Of a stretch of 64,000 nucleotides of DNA, positions 16,336-27,272 are shown piece by piece. Both the position numbers and the translations under genes were made by a program. The stretch covers positions 62,001 to 126,000 of the forward strand of contig NZ_LQOY01000014.1 in assembly GCF_002101675.1 (NCBI RefSeq). The letters are read 5' to 3'. Under the pieces are notes generated by a model. The model did not search any database. It was not told the DNA's origin and saw nothing but the letters and a program-made list of their open reading frames with translations. The stretch comes from Mycobacterium gordonae (lineage in GTDB: Bacteria; Actinomycetota; Actinomycetes; Mycobacteriales; Mycobacteriaceae). Positions within the stretch are counted from its first letter, which is position 1, and each line of letters begins with the position of its first letter.

Positions 16336-17082
16336 TCAGTCCAGCGAATCCCAGAACTCGGTGAGCACCGCCGCGCCGCGCGCCGGGTCCTGCGCCATCC
16401 ACCAATGCCCGAGGCCCTCGAGCGCCGCGGTGCGGGCTCCGGCCCGCTCGGCCGCGCGGCGCCGCGTCTGTTCACCGCCGATGTACGGGTCGTCGGTTGC
16501 CAGCAACGAAAGCCCGGGCCGGACCGCGGCGTTTCCCAGCGCCCGACCGGCCTCGGCCATCGCCGGTTGGGCGGCCGAGCGGTAGAGCGCGAGAATCGCC
16601 CGGCCCATCGCCGGACCCTGCTCCCGCGCGATCGACGTGGCGATGCCGGACGGTATGCCGAGCGCGCCCAGCTGCGCGGCCCGGTCCTCGACGGTGCCGC
16701 CGAGCATGGTGTCGACGAGTTGCTCGCCGGCCCCGGGCGTCTGCCACACCTGCGCCAGGTCGTGCCAGACGTAGTCGGGGTCGAACAGGCCGACGGCGTC
16801 GCTGGCCCAGCTGCGCACCAGCTCGGGCCGGTGCATCACCACATTCATCACGTGCCCGCCGCCCCAGTCGTGGCCGACCAGGTCGATGGCGCCGCCGATG
16901 CGCTCCAGTTCGCCCTCGAGCCAGTCCCGGTAGGCGAGGTAGGTGGCGGGAAAGTCGTCGGGCAGGGGGGCGCCGAACCCGGGCGGGGACAGTCGCACCA
17001 CGTCGTCGCGCCGCAGGGCGTCGACCAGTAAGTCCCAGATCGCGTCGGTCTCCGGGTTGCCATGCACCAGAACAATCGACAC
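16336..17082 (-). CDS. Alpha/beta hydrolase (Asp nucleophile type)
   Basis: 248-aa alpha/beta hydrolase. The early VLVHGNPETD forms the oxyanion region; VGHDWGGGH near residue 70 has an Asp at the nucleophile position, as in epoxide hydrolases and haloalkane dehalogenases rather than serine esterases. TDDPYI supplies a likely acid and GLGHWW the catalytic His. GAGGAGGC lies five bases upstream of GTG 17082. It heads a small minus-strand operon with an unknown gene and a hotdog thioesterase. Substrate unknown. Confidence 0.85.
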   Translation of the reverse strand: MSIVLVHGNPETDAIWDLLVDALRRDDVVRLSPPGFGAPLPDDFPATYLAYRDWLEGELERIGGAIDLVGHDWGGGHVMNVVMHRPELVRSWASDAVGLFDPDYVWHDLAQVWQTPGAGEQLVDTMLGGTVEDRAAQLGALGIPSGIATSIAREQGPAMGRAILALYRSAAQPAMAEAGRALGNAAVRPGLSLLATDDPYIGGEQTRRRAAERAGARTAALEGLGHWWMAQDPARGAAVLTEFWDSLD

Positions 17083-17171
17083 GAAGCCTCCTCAGACGGG
17101 TTCCGATTAGGTTTTACTCCGCGGCCGGATTAGTCTTGCGCGCGGTCCGTCATCGACTCAGGAACACACCT

Positions 17172-17438
17172 ATGCCTCTTCAGCCCACCCTGCGCCGCCC
17201 ACATTCCCCGCGCAGGGGTCGTACCCAGCGTATGAACTGCGTAACGGTTGGCCAGTGCTTCGATATCGACATCACCCGGGACGCGGACGGATGGTTGATT
17301 CGGATACCCGAGGTGGACGGGATTGCCCGCGCCGGTAGACGGTCGGCGGTCGAACTCGCGGCGCGCCAGTGCATCACCCGCAAGACCGGCATCCCGATCG
17401 GTTACGTCGCCGTATGGGTCGCCAGCGAATCCGGCTAG
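17172..17438 (+). CDS. HicB-like small protein
   Basis: 88-aa protein whose C-terminal 65 residues (FDIDITRDADGWLIRIPEVDGI, AVELAARQCITRKTG, IGYVAVWVASESG) resemble the HicB/UPF0150 partial RNase-H-like fold of antitoxins. No HicA-type toxin gene adjoins it, so an orphan role is more likely than a toxin-antitoxin pair. AGGAA precedes ATG 17172; ATG 17232 is an alternative giving 68 aa. The much longer open frame upstream is a shadow of the hydrolase. Confidence 0.6.
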   Translation: MPLQPTLRRPHSPRRGRTQRMNCVTVGQCFDIDITRDADGWLIRIPEVDGIARAGRRSAVELAARQCITRKTGIPIGYVAVWVASESG

Positions 17439-17458
17439 CTGCTCCGGACCGGCCCCCG

Positions 17459-19981
<2,523 letters not shown>

Positions 19982-20138
19982 CGTGGGTCCTATCCCTGGA
20001 AATTTGACCAGCGCACGGGGGAAAGCAGGCAGACAGTCTGGCAGCGATGTTTGCACACCCGCCACGCGAATGCCTTCCGAAAACATGAACAGCAAGCTAT
20101 GCAGTCGTTATGCATTAGTCTCACGCTACGATGAAACC

Positions 20139-20771
20139 GTGGCGAAGAAGGCGGTGACTCCGGGACCGCGCGACGAGCGCGGTGTGCTGCAGGCGCGAAT
20201 CCTCAACGCCGCCAGGCAGGAATTCGCCATCCACGGCTGGGCGGGAACCACCATCCGCGCCGTCGCGCGTGCGGCCGACGTCGACCCGGCACTGGTGTAT
20301 CACTACTTCGGGTCCAAGGAGCGCCTGCTGGATGCGGCGACGGATCCGCCGGCGAAATGGCTGCAGACGGTTGCCCAGACGTGGGCCACGCCGCGCGATG
20401 AGTTGGGTACCCGTCTGGTGCGCACCGTGCTCGGCGCCTGGGCCGACGACGAGATCGGTCCGGTGCTGCGCGCCGTGGTGCTCACCGCCGCGCATGACGA
20501 GCGCACCCGGGAGAAGCTGCGTATGGTGGTCGAGCGCAGCCTCATCGGTGGATCGACGCTGGGAACCGACGAGACGGATCGGTTGTGGCGCAGCGGTTTG
20601 ATCGCCAGCCAGCTGATCGGCTTCGCGCTGATCCGCTACATCTGGAAGATCGAGCCCGTCGCCTCGATGTCCGAAGACGACGTGGTCGCCGCCGTCGCAC
20701 CGAACATTCAGCGCTACATCGACTCAGACCTGCTCGCCAAGCCGGCCAGCACCGGCGGCAGCGGTTCCTGA
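20139..20771 (+). CDS. TetR family transcriptional regulator
   Basis: 210-aa regulator with ILNAARQEFAIHGWAGTTIR and VARAADVDPALVYHYFGSKE as the DNA-binding domain (residues about 20-65). GTG 20139 is chosen from the N-terminal pattern; ribosome-site evidence is weak. The 157-bp gap to glgP holds TATGCA repeated 5 bp apart (20095-20112), a possible operator. Its 3' end overlaps that of helR by 58 bp on the opposite strand. It is similar to TetR proteins of the efflux-regulator class; the target is unknown. Confidence 0.85.
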   Translation: MAKKAVTPGPRDERGVLQARILNAARQEFAIHGWAGTTIRAVARAADVDPALVYHYFGSKERLLDAATDPPAKWLQTVAQTWATPRDELGTRLVRTVLGAWADDEIGPVLRAVVLTAAHDERTREKLRMVVERSLIGGSTLGTDETDRLWRSGLIASQLIGFALIRYIWKIEPVASMSEDDVVAAVAPNIQRYIDSDLLAKPASTGGSGS

Positions 20772-22933
20772 TGCAGGACGCCGAGGCGCTGAGTGGCGCG
20801 GGTAAGGGCGACGTAGAGTTCGGCGGCGCCGCGCTGCCCGTCGGCGAGGATCCGTTGCGGATCCACCACCAGAACGGAGTCGTACTCCAGCCCCTTCGTC
20901 GCTGAAGGGGCCACCGCGCCGGGAACCCCAGGTGGCCCGATCACCACGCTGGTGCCCTCGCGGGAAGCTTCCTCGCGCACGAATTCTTCGATAGCAGACA
21001 GTATTTGATGCTGTTCGACGTGCCGGGACCACGGTGGGACACCGCACGCACGGACCGACTCGGGCGCCACGACGTCGGGTGCGAAGTCAGCGAGCAATGC
21101 AGTGGCGACCGCCATGATTTCCGCGGGCGTGCGGTAATTCACTGTGAGCGGGCGGTAAACCCAGCGACCGGGCACATACGGTCGCAGCATGGCGTCCCAG
21201 GACGTCGCTCCGGCCGATGACCGTCGTTGCGCCAGATCGCCTACCACCGTGAAAGATCGGGCCGGGCATCGACGCATCAACACTCGCCAGTCCATTTCGG
21301 ACAGTTCCTGGGCTTCGTCGACCACCACATGCCGGTACGTCCAATTTCGGTCCGCCGCAGCGCGTTCTGACAGTTCGCGCAAGTCATGCTCGACGAACCT
21401 TTCGGCCAGGTCCTCGCCGTAGAGTAGGTCCTGAGCGAGCAGCTGGTCCTCGTCGTCCATCAGGTCTTCGCGGCCGACCATGAGGTCCAGCACGCCGGCC
21501 GCGTAGGCCGCCTCCTCGGCTTGCTCTCGCTCGGCTGTCTTCCTGGCCAGTTCTTCGGCCTCCTTGTTGACGCCCAGCAGGTCGACCAGTTCGTCCAGGA
21601 GCGGCACGTCGGACACCGTCCACGCGTCGCCACGCTCACGCCACAGCGCTGGGTCGGCACCGGCCGCGCGCAGCTTTTCAGGGGACTCGAGCAGCGAGGA
21701 CAACAATGCATCCGGGGTCAGAATCGGCCACAGCTCATCGAGCGCGGCCGCGAACGCGGCATTGTCGGCGAGCTCCTCGATGAGTTCCTCCCGCAGCTTC
21801 TCCCACGCGTTGCGGTCCGCGCGGGTCAGCCAGCCCCGGCCGATCTTGGCGATGGCGCGCTCCGTCAGAACCCACGTGACGATGTCGGTGAACGCGGCTC
21901 GGGCCGCGTTGTGCGGCAGGCCGGTCGCGCGGGCCTCCTCCCTGGCCCACTGGGCGGTCTCGGCGTCGATGCGCAGCACGACATCGGAGAGTTTGATGGG
22001 CAGCGGATCCTCGGGCAGCCGTTGGTGATCGGCGATCGCGGCGGCCAGCACGTCCAGAATGTGCAGTGAACCCTTGAGTTTCGCGGCGGTCGGTTCGTCT
22101 TCGTCGGTGATGTGCCGTCCGGGGACCAGATCGCCGATCGTCATGAACACGACGGTGGACTCGCCCAGCGACGGCAGGACGCGGCTGATGTGGTTGAGGA
22201 ACTCCGGATTCGGGCCGATGACAAGTACGCCGTGGCGTTCCATCCGCTCGCGCTGGGTGTAGAGCAGGTAGGCGACGCGGTGCAGTGCAACCACTGTCTT
22301 TCCGGTGCCGGGGCCGCCCTCGATCACCAGCACACCGGAGTGATCCAACCGGATGATTGCGTCCTGCTCGGCCTGGATGGTCGCGACGATGTCGCGCATA
22401 CCGTCGCCGCGGGGGGCCTTGATCGCGGCGAGAAGTGCTGCATCGCTTGAACTTTCGCGGTGGTCGCCCTCGCCGGGACGGCCCAGCACCTCGTCGGTGA
22501 AATCGACGACCGAGCGTCCGCGGGTGTGGAACTGGCGGCGCCGCCGGACGTCCTCCGGGCTGGCCGCCGTGGCGGTGTAGAACGGACGTGCCGCCGGCGC
22601 CCGCCAGTCGATCAACAAGGGCTCGTATTCGTTGTCCTCGTCGAGCAGGCCGATGCGTCCGATGTAGGACCGGTTGCCCGAGGCACCGTCGAGGCGACCG
22701 AAACACAGCCCGTCGTCGGCAACATCCAGCCGCTTCATCCGCCTCGCCAGGGCGCGCACCTCGACATCGCGATCCATGGGAGTTTCGCCGTCACCCCGCA
22801 ATGCGGTGCTGTACCTCGATTTCGCCTGTGCGCGTTCGGCGTCCAGCCGCGCGTAGAGGCCGCGGACGTACTCCTGCTCGACGCGCAGTTCGTCGTTGTA
22901 GGCCTTGTCTGATTCTCGCAAGTCACCCCCCAT
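20714..22933 (-). CDS. helR: HelR/HelD-type RNA polymerase-associated helicase-like ATPase
   Basis: 739-aa UvrD/Rep-like superfamily 1 protein. The N-terminus is a charged helical hairpin (YNDELRVEQEYVRGLYARLD, residues about 12-60), as in the HelD insertion that enters the RNA polymerase secondary channel. Walker A is GGPGTGKTVVALHR, Walker B-like VVDEAQELSEMDW, and motifs GDLAQRRSSAGATSWDAM and TVNYRTPAEI follow. Actinobacterial HelR dislodges rifamycin-stalled polymerase and gives rifamycin tolerance. A sequence matching the rifamycin-associated element lies 56-74 bp upstream of ATG 22933, which has AAGGGG in position. Lower-confidence point: whether it is HelR or the related general recycling factor HelD. 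Confidence 0.88.
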   Translation of the reverse strand: MGGDLRESDKAYNDELRVEQEYVRGLYARLDAERAQAKSRYSTALRGDGETPMDRDVEVRALARRMKRLDVADDGLCFGRLDGASGNRSYIGRIGLLDEDNEYEPLLIDWRAPAARPFYTATAASPEDVRRRRQFHTRGRSVVDFTDEVLGRPGEGDHRESSSDAALLAAIKAPRGDGMRDIVATIQAEQDAIIRLDHSGVLVIEGGPGTGKTVVALHRVAYLLYTQRERMERHGVLVIGPNPEFLNHISRVLPSLGESTVVFMTIGDLVPGRHITDEDEPTAAKLKGSLHILDVLAAAIADHQRLPEDPLPIKLSDVVLRIDAETAQWAREEARATGLPHNAARAAFTDIVTWVLTERAIAKIGRGWLTRADRNAWEKLREELIEELADNAAFAAALDELWPILTPDALLSSLLESPEKLRAAGADPALWRERGDAWTVSDVPLLDELVDLLGVNKEAEELARKTAEREQAEEAAYAAGVLDLMVGREDLMDDEDQLLAQDLLYGEDLAERFVEHDLRELSERAAADRNWTYRHVVVDEAQELSEMDWRVLMRRCPARSFTVVGDLAQRRSSAGATSWDAMLRPYVPGRWVYRPLTVNYRTPAEIMAVATALLADFAPDVVAPESVRACGVPPWSRHVEQHQILSAIEEFVREEASREGTSVVIGPPGVPGAVAPSATKGLEYDSVLVVDPQRILADGQRGAAELYVALTRATQRLGVLHQEPLPPVLAGLASRSESM

Positions 22934-22988
22934 TCGGGCCCCTTCATTCGGTGCCCGGTGTCCGGCCAGCCATTGTGCGGCATGACCC

Positions 22989-23007
22989 GGGCCTTGCCGC
23001 AAGCCCC
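22989..23007 (-). promoter_or_regulatory. Rifamycin-associated element (RAE)
   Basis: On the minus strand it reads GGGGCTTGCGGCAAGGCCC, which from memory is identical to the 19-bp RAE described upstream of rifamycin-inducible genes in actinobacteria. It is an imperfect inverted repeat (GGGGCTTGC/GCAAGGCCC). It lies directly upstream of the helR homologue in the orientation expected. Confidence 0.88.
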
Positions 23008-23123
23008 AGGTGCCGCTATATGGTGGAAGGGGCCTTCAGCCGCAACGATCCGGCATTGACAGTCCCGGTGTCGCAGTTCACTGTTAGGCGATATCCAGCC
23101 AACCCCCGCCGCCTGGAGTGATC

Positions 23124-23579
23124 ATGACCGGACCGCCGCCCGACAACTATCCGCCGCCCGGTGGTTACGACCCGCCGGGGAGCTATCCGCCCTACCAGGG
23201 CGGCGGATACACACCGCCCCCGCCGCCACAGGGACCCTACGGCGGCTATCCGCCACCGGGGGGCGGGTACCCAGGCAGCGGTTACCCACCGTCTGCGCCG
23301 CAGCCGTACGGCGGCTTCTCGCCGCAAGGACCCTACGGGCAGCCGATGAAGCCGAACAACTACCTGGTGTGGTCCATCATCACGATCTTCCTGTGCATGA
23401 TCCCGGGCATCGTGGCCACGGTGTACTCCAGCAAGGTCGACGGATTGTGGGCGCAGGGCCGGTGGGCGGAGGCAACCAAATCTGCCAGTACCGCCAAGAC
23501 CTGGGCGATCGTCGCGACGGTGCTCGGCGGCTTGCTCTGGCTGTCCTATCTGGGCCGGCTGGGCGCCCGCGTGTCCTAG
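23124..23579 (+). CDS. Proline-rich CD225/dispanin-like membrane protein
   Basis: 151 aa: residues 1-75 are a Pro/Gly/Tyr-rich cytoplasmic-type segment with PPPGGY/PYGGY repeats. The rest contains two membrane helices with the CD225 (interferon-induced transmembrane) pattern: NNYLVWSIITIFLCMIPGIV, YSSKVDGLWAQGRW, AKTWAIVATVLGGL. Similar two-domain proteins are common in actinobacteria; function is unknown, with membrane-shaping or envelope roles suggested. GGAG lies upstream of ATG 23124. A TTGACA at 23056-23061 may be a -35 box. It overlaps the end of the TetR gene by 4 bp convergently. Confidence 0.8.
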   Translation: MTGPPPDNYPPPGGYDPPGSYPPYQGGGYTPPPPPQGPYGGYPPPGGGYPGSGYPPSAPQPYGGFSPQGPYGQPMKPNNYLVWSIITIFLCMIPGIVATVYSSKVDGLWAQGRWAEATKSASTAKTWAIVATVLGGLLWLSYLGRLGARVS

Positions 23580-24142
23580 CGATCGCCGGCCAACCGGGCG
23601 ATGGCGTCGGCCAGGGCCTCGGTGCTCAGCGGCGTGCCGGTGGCCAGCGGATGCAGCATGGCGCCGTCGAGGAAGACCGCGATCGCCTCTGCGGCCCGGC
23701 GCCCGACCCGCGGTTCGAGCAACGCAACGAGACCCTCATTCCACACCCGGGCCAGCGGCCGCAATTCGTCCCGGTAACTTGCGGCCAGATACAGCTCGTT
23801 GAGGGTCCGGTACCGGTCGTGGTCGGCCAGATATTCCGCGGTGAGCCGGGCCAGGACGGCCGGCAGGTCGGTGTCGGCGTCCAGTTCCCGCCGCCACTGG
23901 TCCAGACAGTCGGTCGAGGCGGTGGCCGCGTGCGCTAGAGCCGCTTCGCGCAGTTCGGCAAGATCGCTGAAGTAGTAGGTCGTCGACCCCACCGGGACGT
24001 CCGCCTCGGCAGCCACCAGGCGGTGCGTCAGCTGGCCGAGGCCGCGACTGGCGATAACCCGGGTGGCCGCCTCGACGATCGTCTGACGGCGACCGGCCGG
24101 GTCGCGTGGCCGGCGTTCGGGCGCTGAACTCGCGGGACTCAA
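23576..24142 (-). CDS. TetR family repressor of mmr (Rv3066-like)
   Basis: 188-aa regulator: QTIVEAATRVIASRGLGQLT and AEADVPVGSTTYYFSDLAEL form the DNA-binding domain. The TTG start at 24142 overlaps the mmr stop (TTGA) with GGGGGG upstream, so it is the second gene of the mmr operon. In M. tuberculosis the equivalent gene, Rv3066, represses mmr and is released by cationic dyes; the same role is inferred here. A 34-bp palindrome in front of mmr is the likely operator. A longer open frame through mmr is a shadow. Confidence 0.87.
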   Translation of the reverse strand: MSPASSAPERRPRDPAGRRQTIVEAATRVIASRGLGQLTHRLVAAEADVPVGSTTYYFSDLAELREAALAHAATASTDCLDQWRRELDADTDLPAVLARLTAEYLADHDRYRTLNELYLAASYRDELRPLARVWNEGLVALLEPRVGRRAAEAIAVFLDGAMLHPLATGTPLSTEALADAIARLAGDR

Positions 24143-24462
24143 TGGGCACCCCCCAGGTTCAGCGTCACCACGCCGCCGATGATCAGGGCGACGCCGATCA
24201 GCTTCGCCGCCGACAAGGGCGATCCGAGGAACGCCACCGCGATGAACACGATCGCGGCGGTCCCGATCGCCGACCACAACGCATAGGCGACGTCGGTCTG
24301 CATGCCGCGCGCAATGGACAGCGCCAGCAGCGCGAAGGAGACGGCGTAACCGATCAGGCAGATCACCGTCGGCCACAGGCGGGTGAAGCCTTCGGTGCTC
24401 TTGAGCATGCTGGTTGCCGCGACCTCCGCGAAGATGGCGACGAGCAGAAACAGGTAAGCCAC
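24139..24462 (-). CDS. mmr: Small multidrug resistance efflux protein Mmr (EmrE-like)
   Basis: 107 aa, four membrane helices, the same length as M. tuberculosis Mmr. The essential Glu of helix 1 is in AIFAEVAATSMLKSTEGFTR, and LWSAIGTAAIVFIA and GVVTLNLGGAH are typical SMR segments. It acts as a dual-topology dimer exporting quaternary ammonium compounds and cationic dyes in exchange for protons. GTG 24462 fits the family N-terminus, with GAGAGG just upstream; the open frame to 24498 runs into the operator. Co-transcribed with the TetR gene that overlaps its stop. Confidence 0.95.
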   Translation of the reverse strand: MAYLFLLVAIFAEVAATSMLKSTEGFTRLWPTVICLIGYAVSFALLALSIARGMQTDVAYALWSAIGTAAIVFIAVAFLGSPLSAAKLIGVALIIGGVVTLNLGGAH

Positions 24463-24474
24463 GATCACCTCTCG

Positions 24475-24508
24475 TAGTGTACATATGTACATGTACAAAT
24501 GTACACTA
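24475..24508. promoter_or_regulatory. 34-bp near-perfect palindrome, mmr operator
   Basis: Left arm TAGTGTACATATGTACA, right arm TGTACAAATGTACACTA, one mismatch and no spacer, containing four GTACA/TGTAC half-sites. It starts 13 bp upstream of the mmr start codon, where a bound TetR would block initiation. Two dimers could bind side by side. Confidence 0.85.
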
Positions 24509-24534
24509 AGGATCGCAGCGGGGGCACCCCCGGT

Positions 24535-25170
24535 TCAGTCGCCCCATCGGCCCAGCGCGGCCATTTGCTCGAGTCGGGTGATTCCGGTCTCGCGGCGTTC
24601 GCGCAACACCTCGCCGGCCATTGTGTAGGGCAGTGCCGCCTCGGGGCTGTGCTGCGCCTGCGCGGCGATGGCGTCCATCAGTGACTTCGCCATCGACAGC
24701 CGTGGGTAGCGGGCGTGGATCGCCGCGGCCGCCTGATCGTCGATGAAGTCGGCGTTGCGGCCGAAGTCGATCCCCACCCCGCCGTTGACCAGGTAGCAAA
24801 TCGCTCCTCGGCGCTGGGCGATTCCGAAGGAGCTGTGCAGCGCGATCGCCTCCCACACCGCGTCCACCACAGCGCGGTCGCAGCCCTGCTCGGTCAGCAG
24901 GTTCGCGGCCAGGTCGGCACCTTCGATCTCGAAGCGTTCCTGGCCGGCGGCGGCGGACCCGGCGCCGAGATCGTGCAATACGCATCCCAGGAACAACGTT
25001 TCGCTGTCGAAATCGCAGCCGGGGCGCAAACCTTCGTGTGTCGCGAGCAGCTCGGCGAACACGTAGCTGCGCACGCTGTGGTTGAACACCGGAGCCGATT
25101 CGGTGGTTTGAGCTAATTCAATTGCGGCACAGGCGACTTGAGACTCGATCAACGGCGGAATCGTGAGCAT
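24535..25170 (-). CDS. HD-domain hydrolase
   Basis: 211-aa protein with the metal-binding HD signature: FNHSVRSYVFAELL (first His), then CVLHDLG (HD pair) and WEAIALHSSFGIA, ending in a helical tail. HD proteins hydrolyse phosphoesters or, in the cyanamide-hydratase-like group, nitriles and related small molecules; this sequence resembles the latter short group. ATG 25170 opens MLTIPPLIESQVACAAIELA. The upstream extension of the open frame is antisense to the DoxX gene and not coding. It is transcribed divergently from DoxX. Confidence 0.75.
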   Translation of the reverse strand: MLTIPPLIESQVACAAIELAQTTESAPVFNHSVRSYVFAELLATHEGLRPGCDFDSETLFLGCVLHDLGAGSAAAGQERFEIEGADLAANLLTEQGCDRAVVDAVWEAIALHSSFGIAQRRGAICYLVNGGVGIDFGRNADFIDDQAAAAIHARYPRLSMAKSLMDAIAAQAQHSPEAALPYTMAGEVLRERRETGITRLEQMAALGRWGD

Positions 25171-25272
25171 GGCAACGACTTTAGGCGCTGCGGTGACGGC
25201 ATAGTGAGTGGCTTGACGGACGTCCATCCCACTATTTCGGCCATGTCGGGAGACGGTCGTAACGTGGGCGCT

Positions 25273-25698
25273 ATGACGAACGACCTCGATCGCCGATTGG
25301 CCGGGATGTCGCCGGCCGTCCTGAGCCTGTTCCGGTTGGTCTACGGCTCGCTCTTCGCCGGCTACGGCGCCATGATCCTCTTCGGCTGGCCGGTCTCGTC
25401 CGGGCATCCGGTCGAGTTCGGTGAGTGGCCCGGCTGGTATGCGGGGGTGATCGAACTGGTTGCCGGACTGTTGATCGCTGTGGGGCTGTTCACCCGCGCC
25501 GCCGCGTTCATCGCGTCCGGCCAGATGGCCGTCGCGTATTTCTGGATGCATCAACCGCTGGCGCTCTGGCCGATCAGTAATCCGCCCGACGGCAATGGCG
25601 GGACCCCGGCAATCCTGTTCTGTTTCGGCTTCTTCCTGCTGATTTTCCTGGGGCCCGGCAGGTACACGATGAGCGGTCGCCGGTCGCGCCTCAGATGA
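25273..25698 (+). CDS. DoxX-like integral membrane protein (Rv3064c-like)
   Basis: 141 aa with four predicted membrane helices: LFRLVYGSLFAGYGAMILFG, WYAGVIELVAGLLIAVGLFT, AAAFIASGQMAVAYFW and FCFGFFLLIFLGPG. The pattern fits the DoxX family, some members of which take part in thiol/redox complexes with SseA and SodA. The length equals the M. tuberculosis gene beside mmr (Rv3064c). ATG 25273 is the first plausible start; no strong ribosome site. It overlaps the end of the next, convergent gene by 8 bp. Confidence 0.78.
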   Translation: MTNDLDRRLAGMSPAVLSLFRLVYGSLFAGYGAMILFGWPVSSGHPVEFGEWPGWYAGVIELVAGLLIAVGLFTRAAAFIASGQMAVAYFWMHQPLALWPISNPPDGNGGTPAILFCFGFFLLIFLGPGRYTMSGRRSRLR

Positions 25699-26410
25699 CT
25701 CCGGTGACGCGCTCGCTGCAGTAGGTCCGCCTGGGCTGCGGAAATGTTACGGTGCGCGCTCCCGGCGGGCAGGCGGAGGCGTCGACCGTATTGTCCAGCC
25801 GCGTGGTGATCCGCACGACGCTGCCGCCGGCGCCGCAGCTCACCGCGCGGATGGTCTCGCCGTTGTGGTCGGAGGAATAGCAATGGCTGACAAGCAGATT
25901 GGGTATGAAGCAGCGCCTAGACCCATCGTGTTCGACGGATAGGTAGGAGCTGGTGTCGAGCTTGCCGTCAGGACAGTTTCCGCCTGCATCGGCCTTTGCG
26001 GCATATTCCAGCACCGCGTCGGGGTTGCCACAGCTCTTGGACTTCCAGCGCTGCTTGTCCAGGATTTCGTTGGTGAAACAGTCGCCCACCGCCAGGCGGG
26101 TACTGCGGCCGGCAGCCAGGGCGACCGTGCCGACGACGCTGACCCCGCTCAGGGCGATTAACGCGACGCCGGTGATGATCAAGCCTGTGCCGGACTTTCG
26201 CGGTGGCTGAGGCATGGGTGGGTAGCCGCCGCCGGGGTAGCCGGGCAACGCGGGGGGGTAGCCGGGGAACCCGGGCGGATAGCCCGGCAGGTAACCGGTG
26301 GGGGCTTGAGTGCGTGGCGTCGAACGATTCCGCAATCCGATGATCAGCAGGGTCACGCCCGCGGCGGCCAGGACGACTACACCGATGATGCCCAGGGCCG
26401 CCGGTTGCAT
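25691..26410 (-). CDS. Membrane-anchored, Cys-rich secreted protein with proline/tyrosine-rich segment
   Basis: 239 aa. One membrane helix near the N-terminus (LGIIGVVVLAAAGVTLLIIG) and a second at about residues 75-100 (LIITGVALIALSGVSVVGTV) flank a repetitive GYPP/GFPGYPP segment. The C-terminal part (residues about 105-239) has ten cysteines and starts VGDCFTNEILDKQRW, resembling LppU/septum-formation-type extracellular domains. Its ATG overlaps the stop of the upstream SDR (TGATG), so it is translationally coupled to it. Function unknown. Confidence 0.65.
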   Translation of the reverse strand: MQPAALGIIGVVVLAAAGVTLLIIGLRNRSTPRTQAPTGYLPGYPPGFPGYPPALPGYPGGGYPPMPQPPRKSGTGLIITGVALIALSGVSVVGTVALAAGRSTRLAVGDCFTNEILDKQRWKSKSCGNPDAVLEYAAKADAGGNCPDGKLDTSSYLSVEHDGSRRCFIPNLLVSHCYSSDHNGETIRAVSCGAGGSVVRITTRLDNTVDASACPPGARTVTFPQPRRTYCSERVTGVI

Positions 26411-27240
26411 CAGCTGTCCAAATTGGTGCTGGTGGTGAACTCTTCCCACGCGGCGATCTCGGCCGCCCGCCGCTCGGCGATGTGGCGGTAGGAGAACAAG
26501 GCGTCCTCGCCGAGCAGCAGAAAGGCGGGGGGCGTGTCCGACTCGACCGCGGTGATGATCACTCCGGCCGCTTTGGCCGGGTCGCCGGCCTGGTTGCCGT
26601 GCATTGTGTCGTTCTCGATGCGGCGGCGCCCGGCGGTGTCGGCGTAGTCGTCGATGACGGCAGACGACTGCGTCAGCGAGCGCCCGGCGAATTCGGTTCG
26701 GAACGAGCCAGGTTCGACGACGGTGACCGAAATGCCCAGCGGCGCCAGCTCACCGTGCAGTGCGCCGCTCATGCCTTCCACCGCGGCTTTGGCCGCCGAG
26801 TGGTAACCCGATCCCACCGGCGTCAGCTGCACGCCGATCGAGGAGATGTTGACAATTGCGCCGGAGCGGCGCTCCCGCATGCCCGGCAGGACCGCCTTGA
26901 TCATGGCGACGGCGCCGAAGAAGTGCGTGTCGAACAGCGCGCGCACATCCGCGTCGTCCCCCTCCTCGATGGCGGCGCGATACCCGTAACCGGCGTTGTT
27001 CACCAGGACGTCGACACCGTCGAACCGCTCCTGGGCCTGGTGCACCGCCGCAGTGATCTGCTCGGCGTCGGTGACGTCGAGGGCGACGGCCAGCGTGCGG
27101 TCGGATGCGGTCTCGGCCAGGTCGGCGACCTTGGTGACGTCGCGTGCGGTCAGCACGACGTTATGGCCGGCGTCGATGACCGCCTCGGCAAGCGCGCGCC
27201 CGAATCCGGTTGAACAACCGGTGATGAGCCAGGTGGACAA
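26410..27240 (-). CDS. SDR family oxidoreductase, single-domain classical type
   Basis: 276-aa SDR: WLITGCSTGFGRALAEAVID at the cofactor site, VLVNNAGYGYRAAIEEG, ISSIGVQLTPVGSGYHSAAK at the active site, and VTVVEPGSFRTEFAG. The TG-CSTGFG variant and GSFRTEF are seen in retinol- and ketoreductase-like SDRs. The start is uncertain. TTG 27240 suits the homologous N-terminus and avoids overlapping the next gene; GTG 27294 would overlap it. It is coupled downstream to the Cys-rich membrane protein. Confidence 0.82.
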   Translation of the reverse strand: MSTWLITGCSTGFGRALAEAVIDAGHNVVLTARDVTKVADLAETASDRTLAVALDVTDAEQITAAVHQAQERFDGVDVLVNNAGYGYRAAIEEGDDADVRALFDTHFFGAVAMIKAVLPGMRERRSGAIVNISSIGVQLTPVGSGYHSAAKAAVEGMSGALHGELAPLGISVTVVEPGSFRTEFAGRSLTQSSAVIDDYADTAGRRRIENDTMHGNQAGDPAKAAGVIITAVESDTPPAFLLLGEDALFSYRHIAERRAAEIAAWEEFTTSTNLDS

Positions 27241-27272
27241 ATTCAGATCGACTTTTCTCGAAATCGGTGCCT

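Noticed and set aside
16497..17171. Long open frame upstream of the HicB-like gene
   Set aside because: It is antisense to the alpha/beta hydrolase, highly Arg/Pro rich, and lacks a plausible start near a ribosome site.
17172..17438. HicAB toxin-antitoxin system
   Set aside because: Only the HicB-like part is present; no small HicA-like gene with the dsRBD-type fold on either side.
20095..20112. TATGCA direct repeat between glgP and TetR as a firm operator
   Set aside because: Direct rather than inverted and only 6 bp; mentioned under the TetR gene but not listed as a site.
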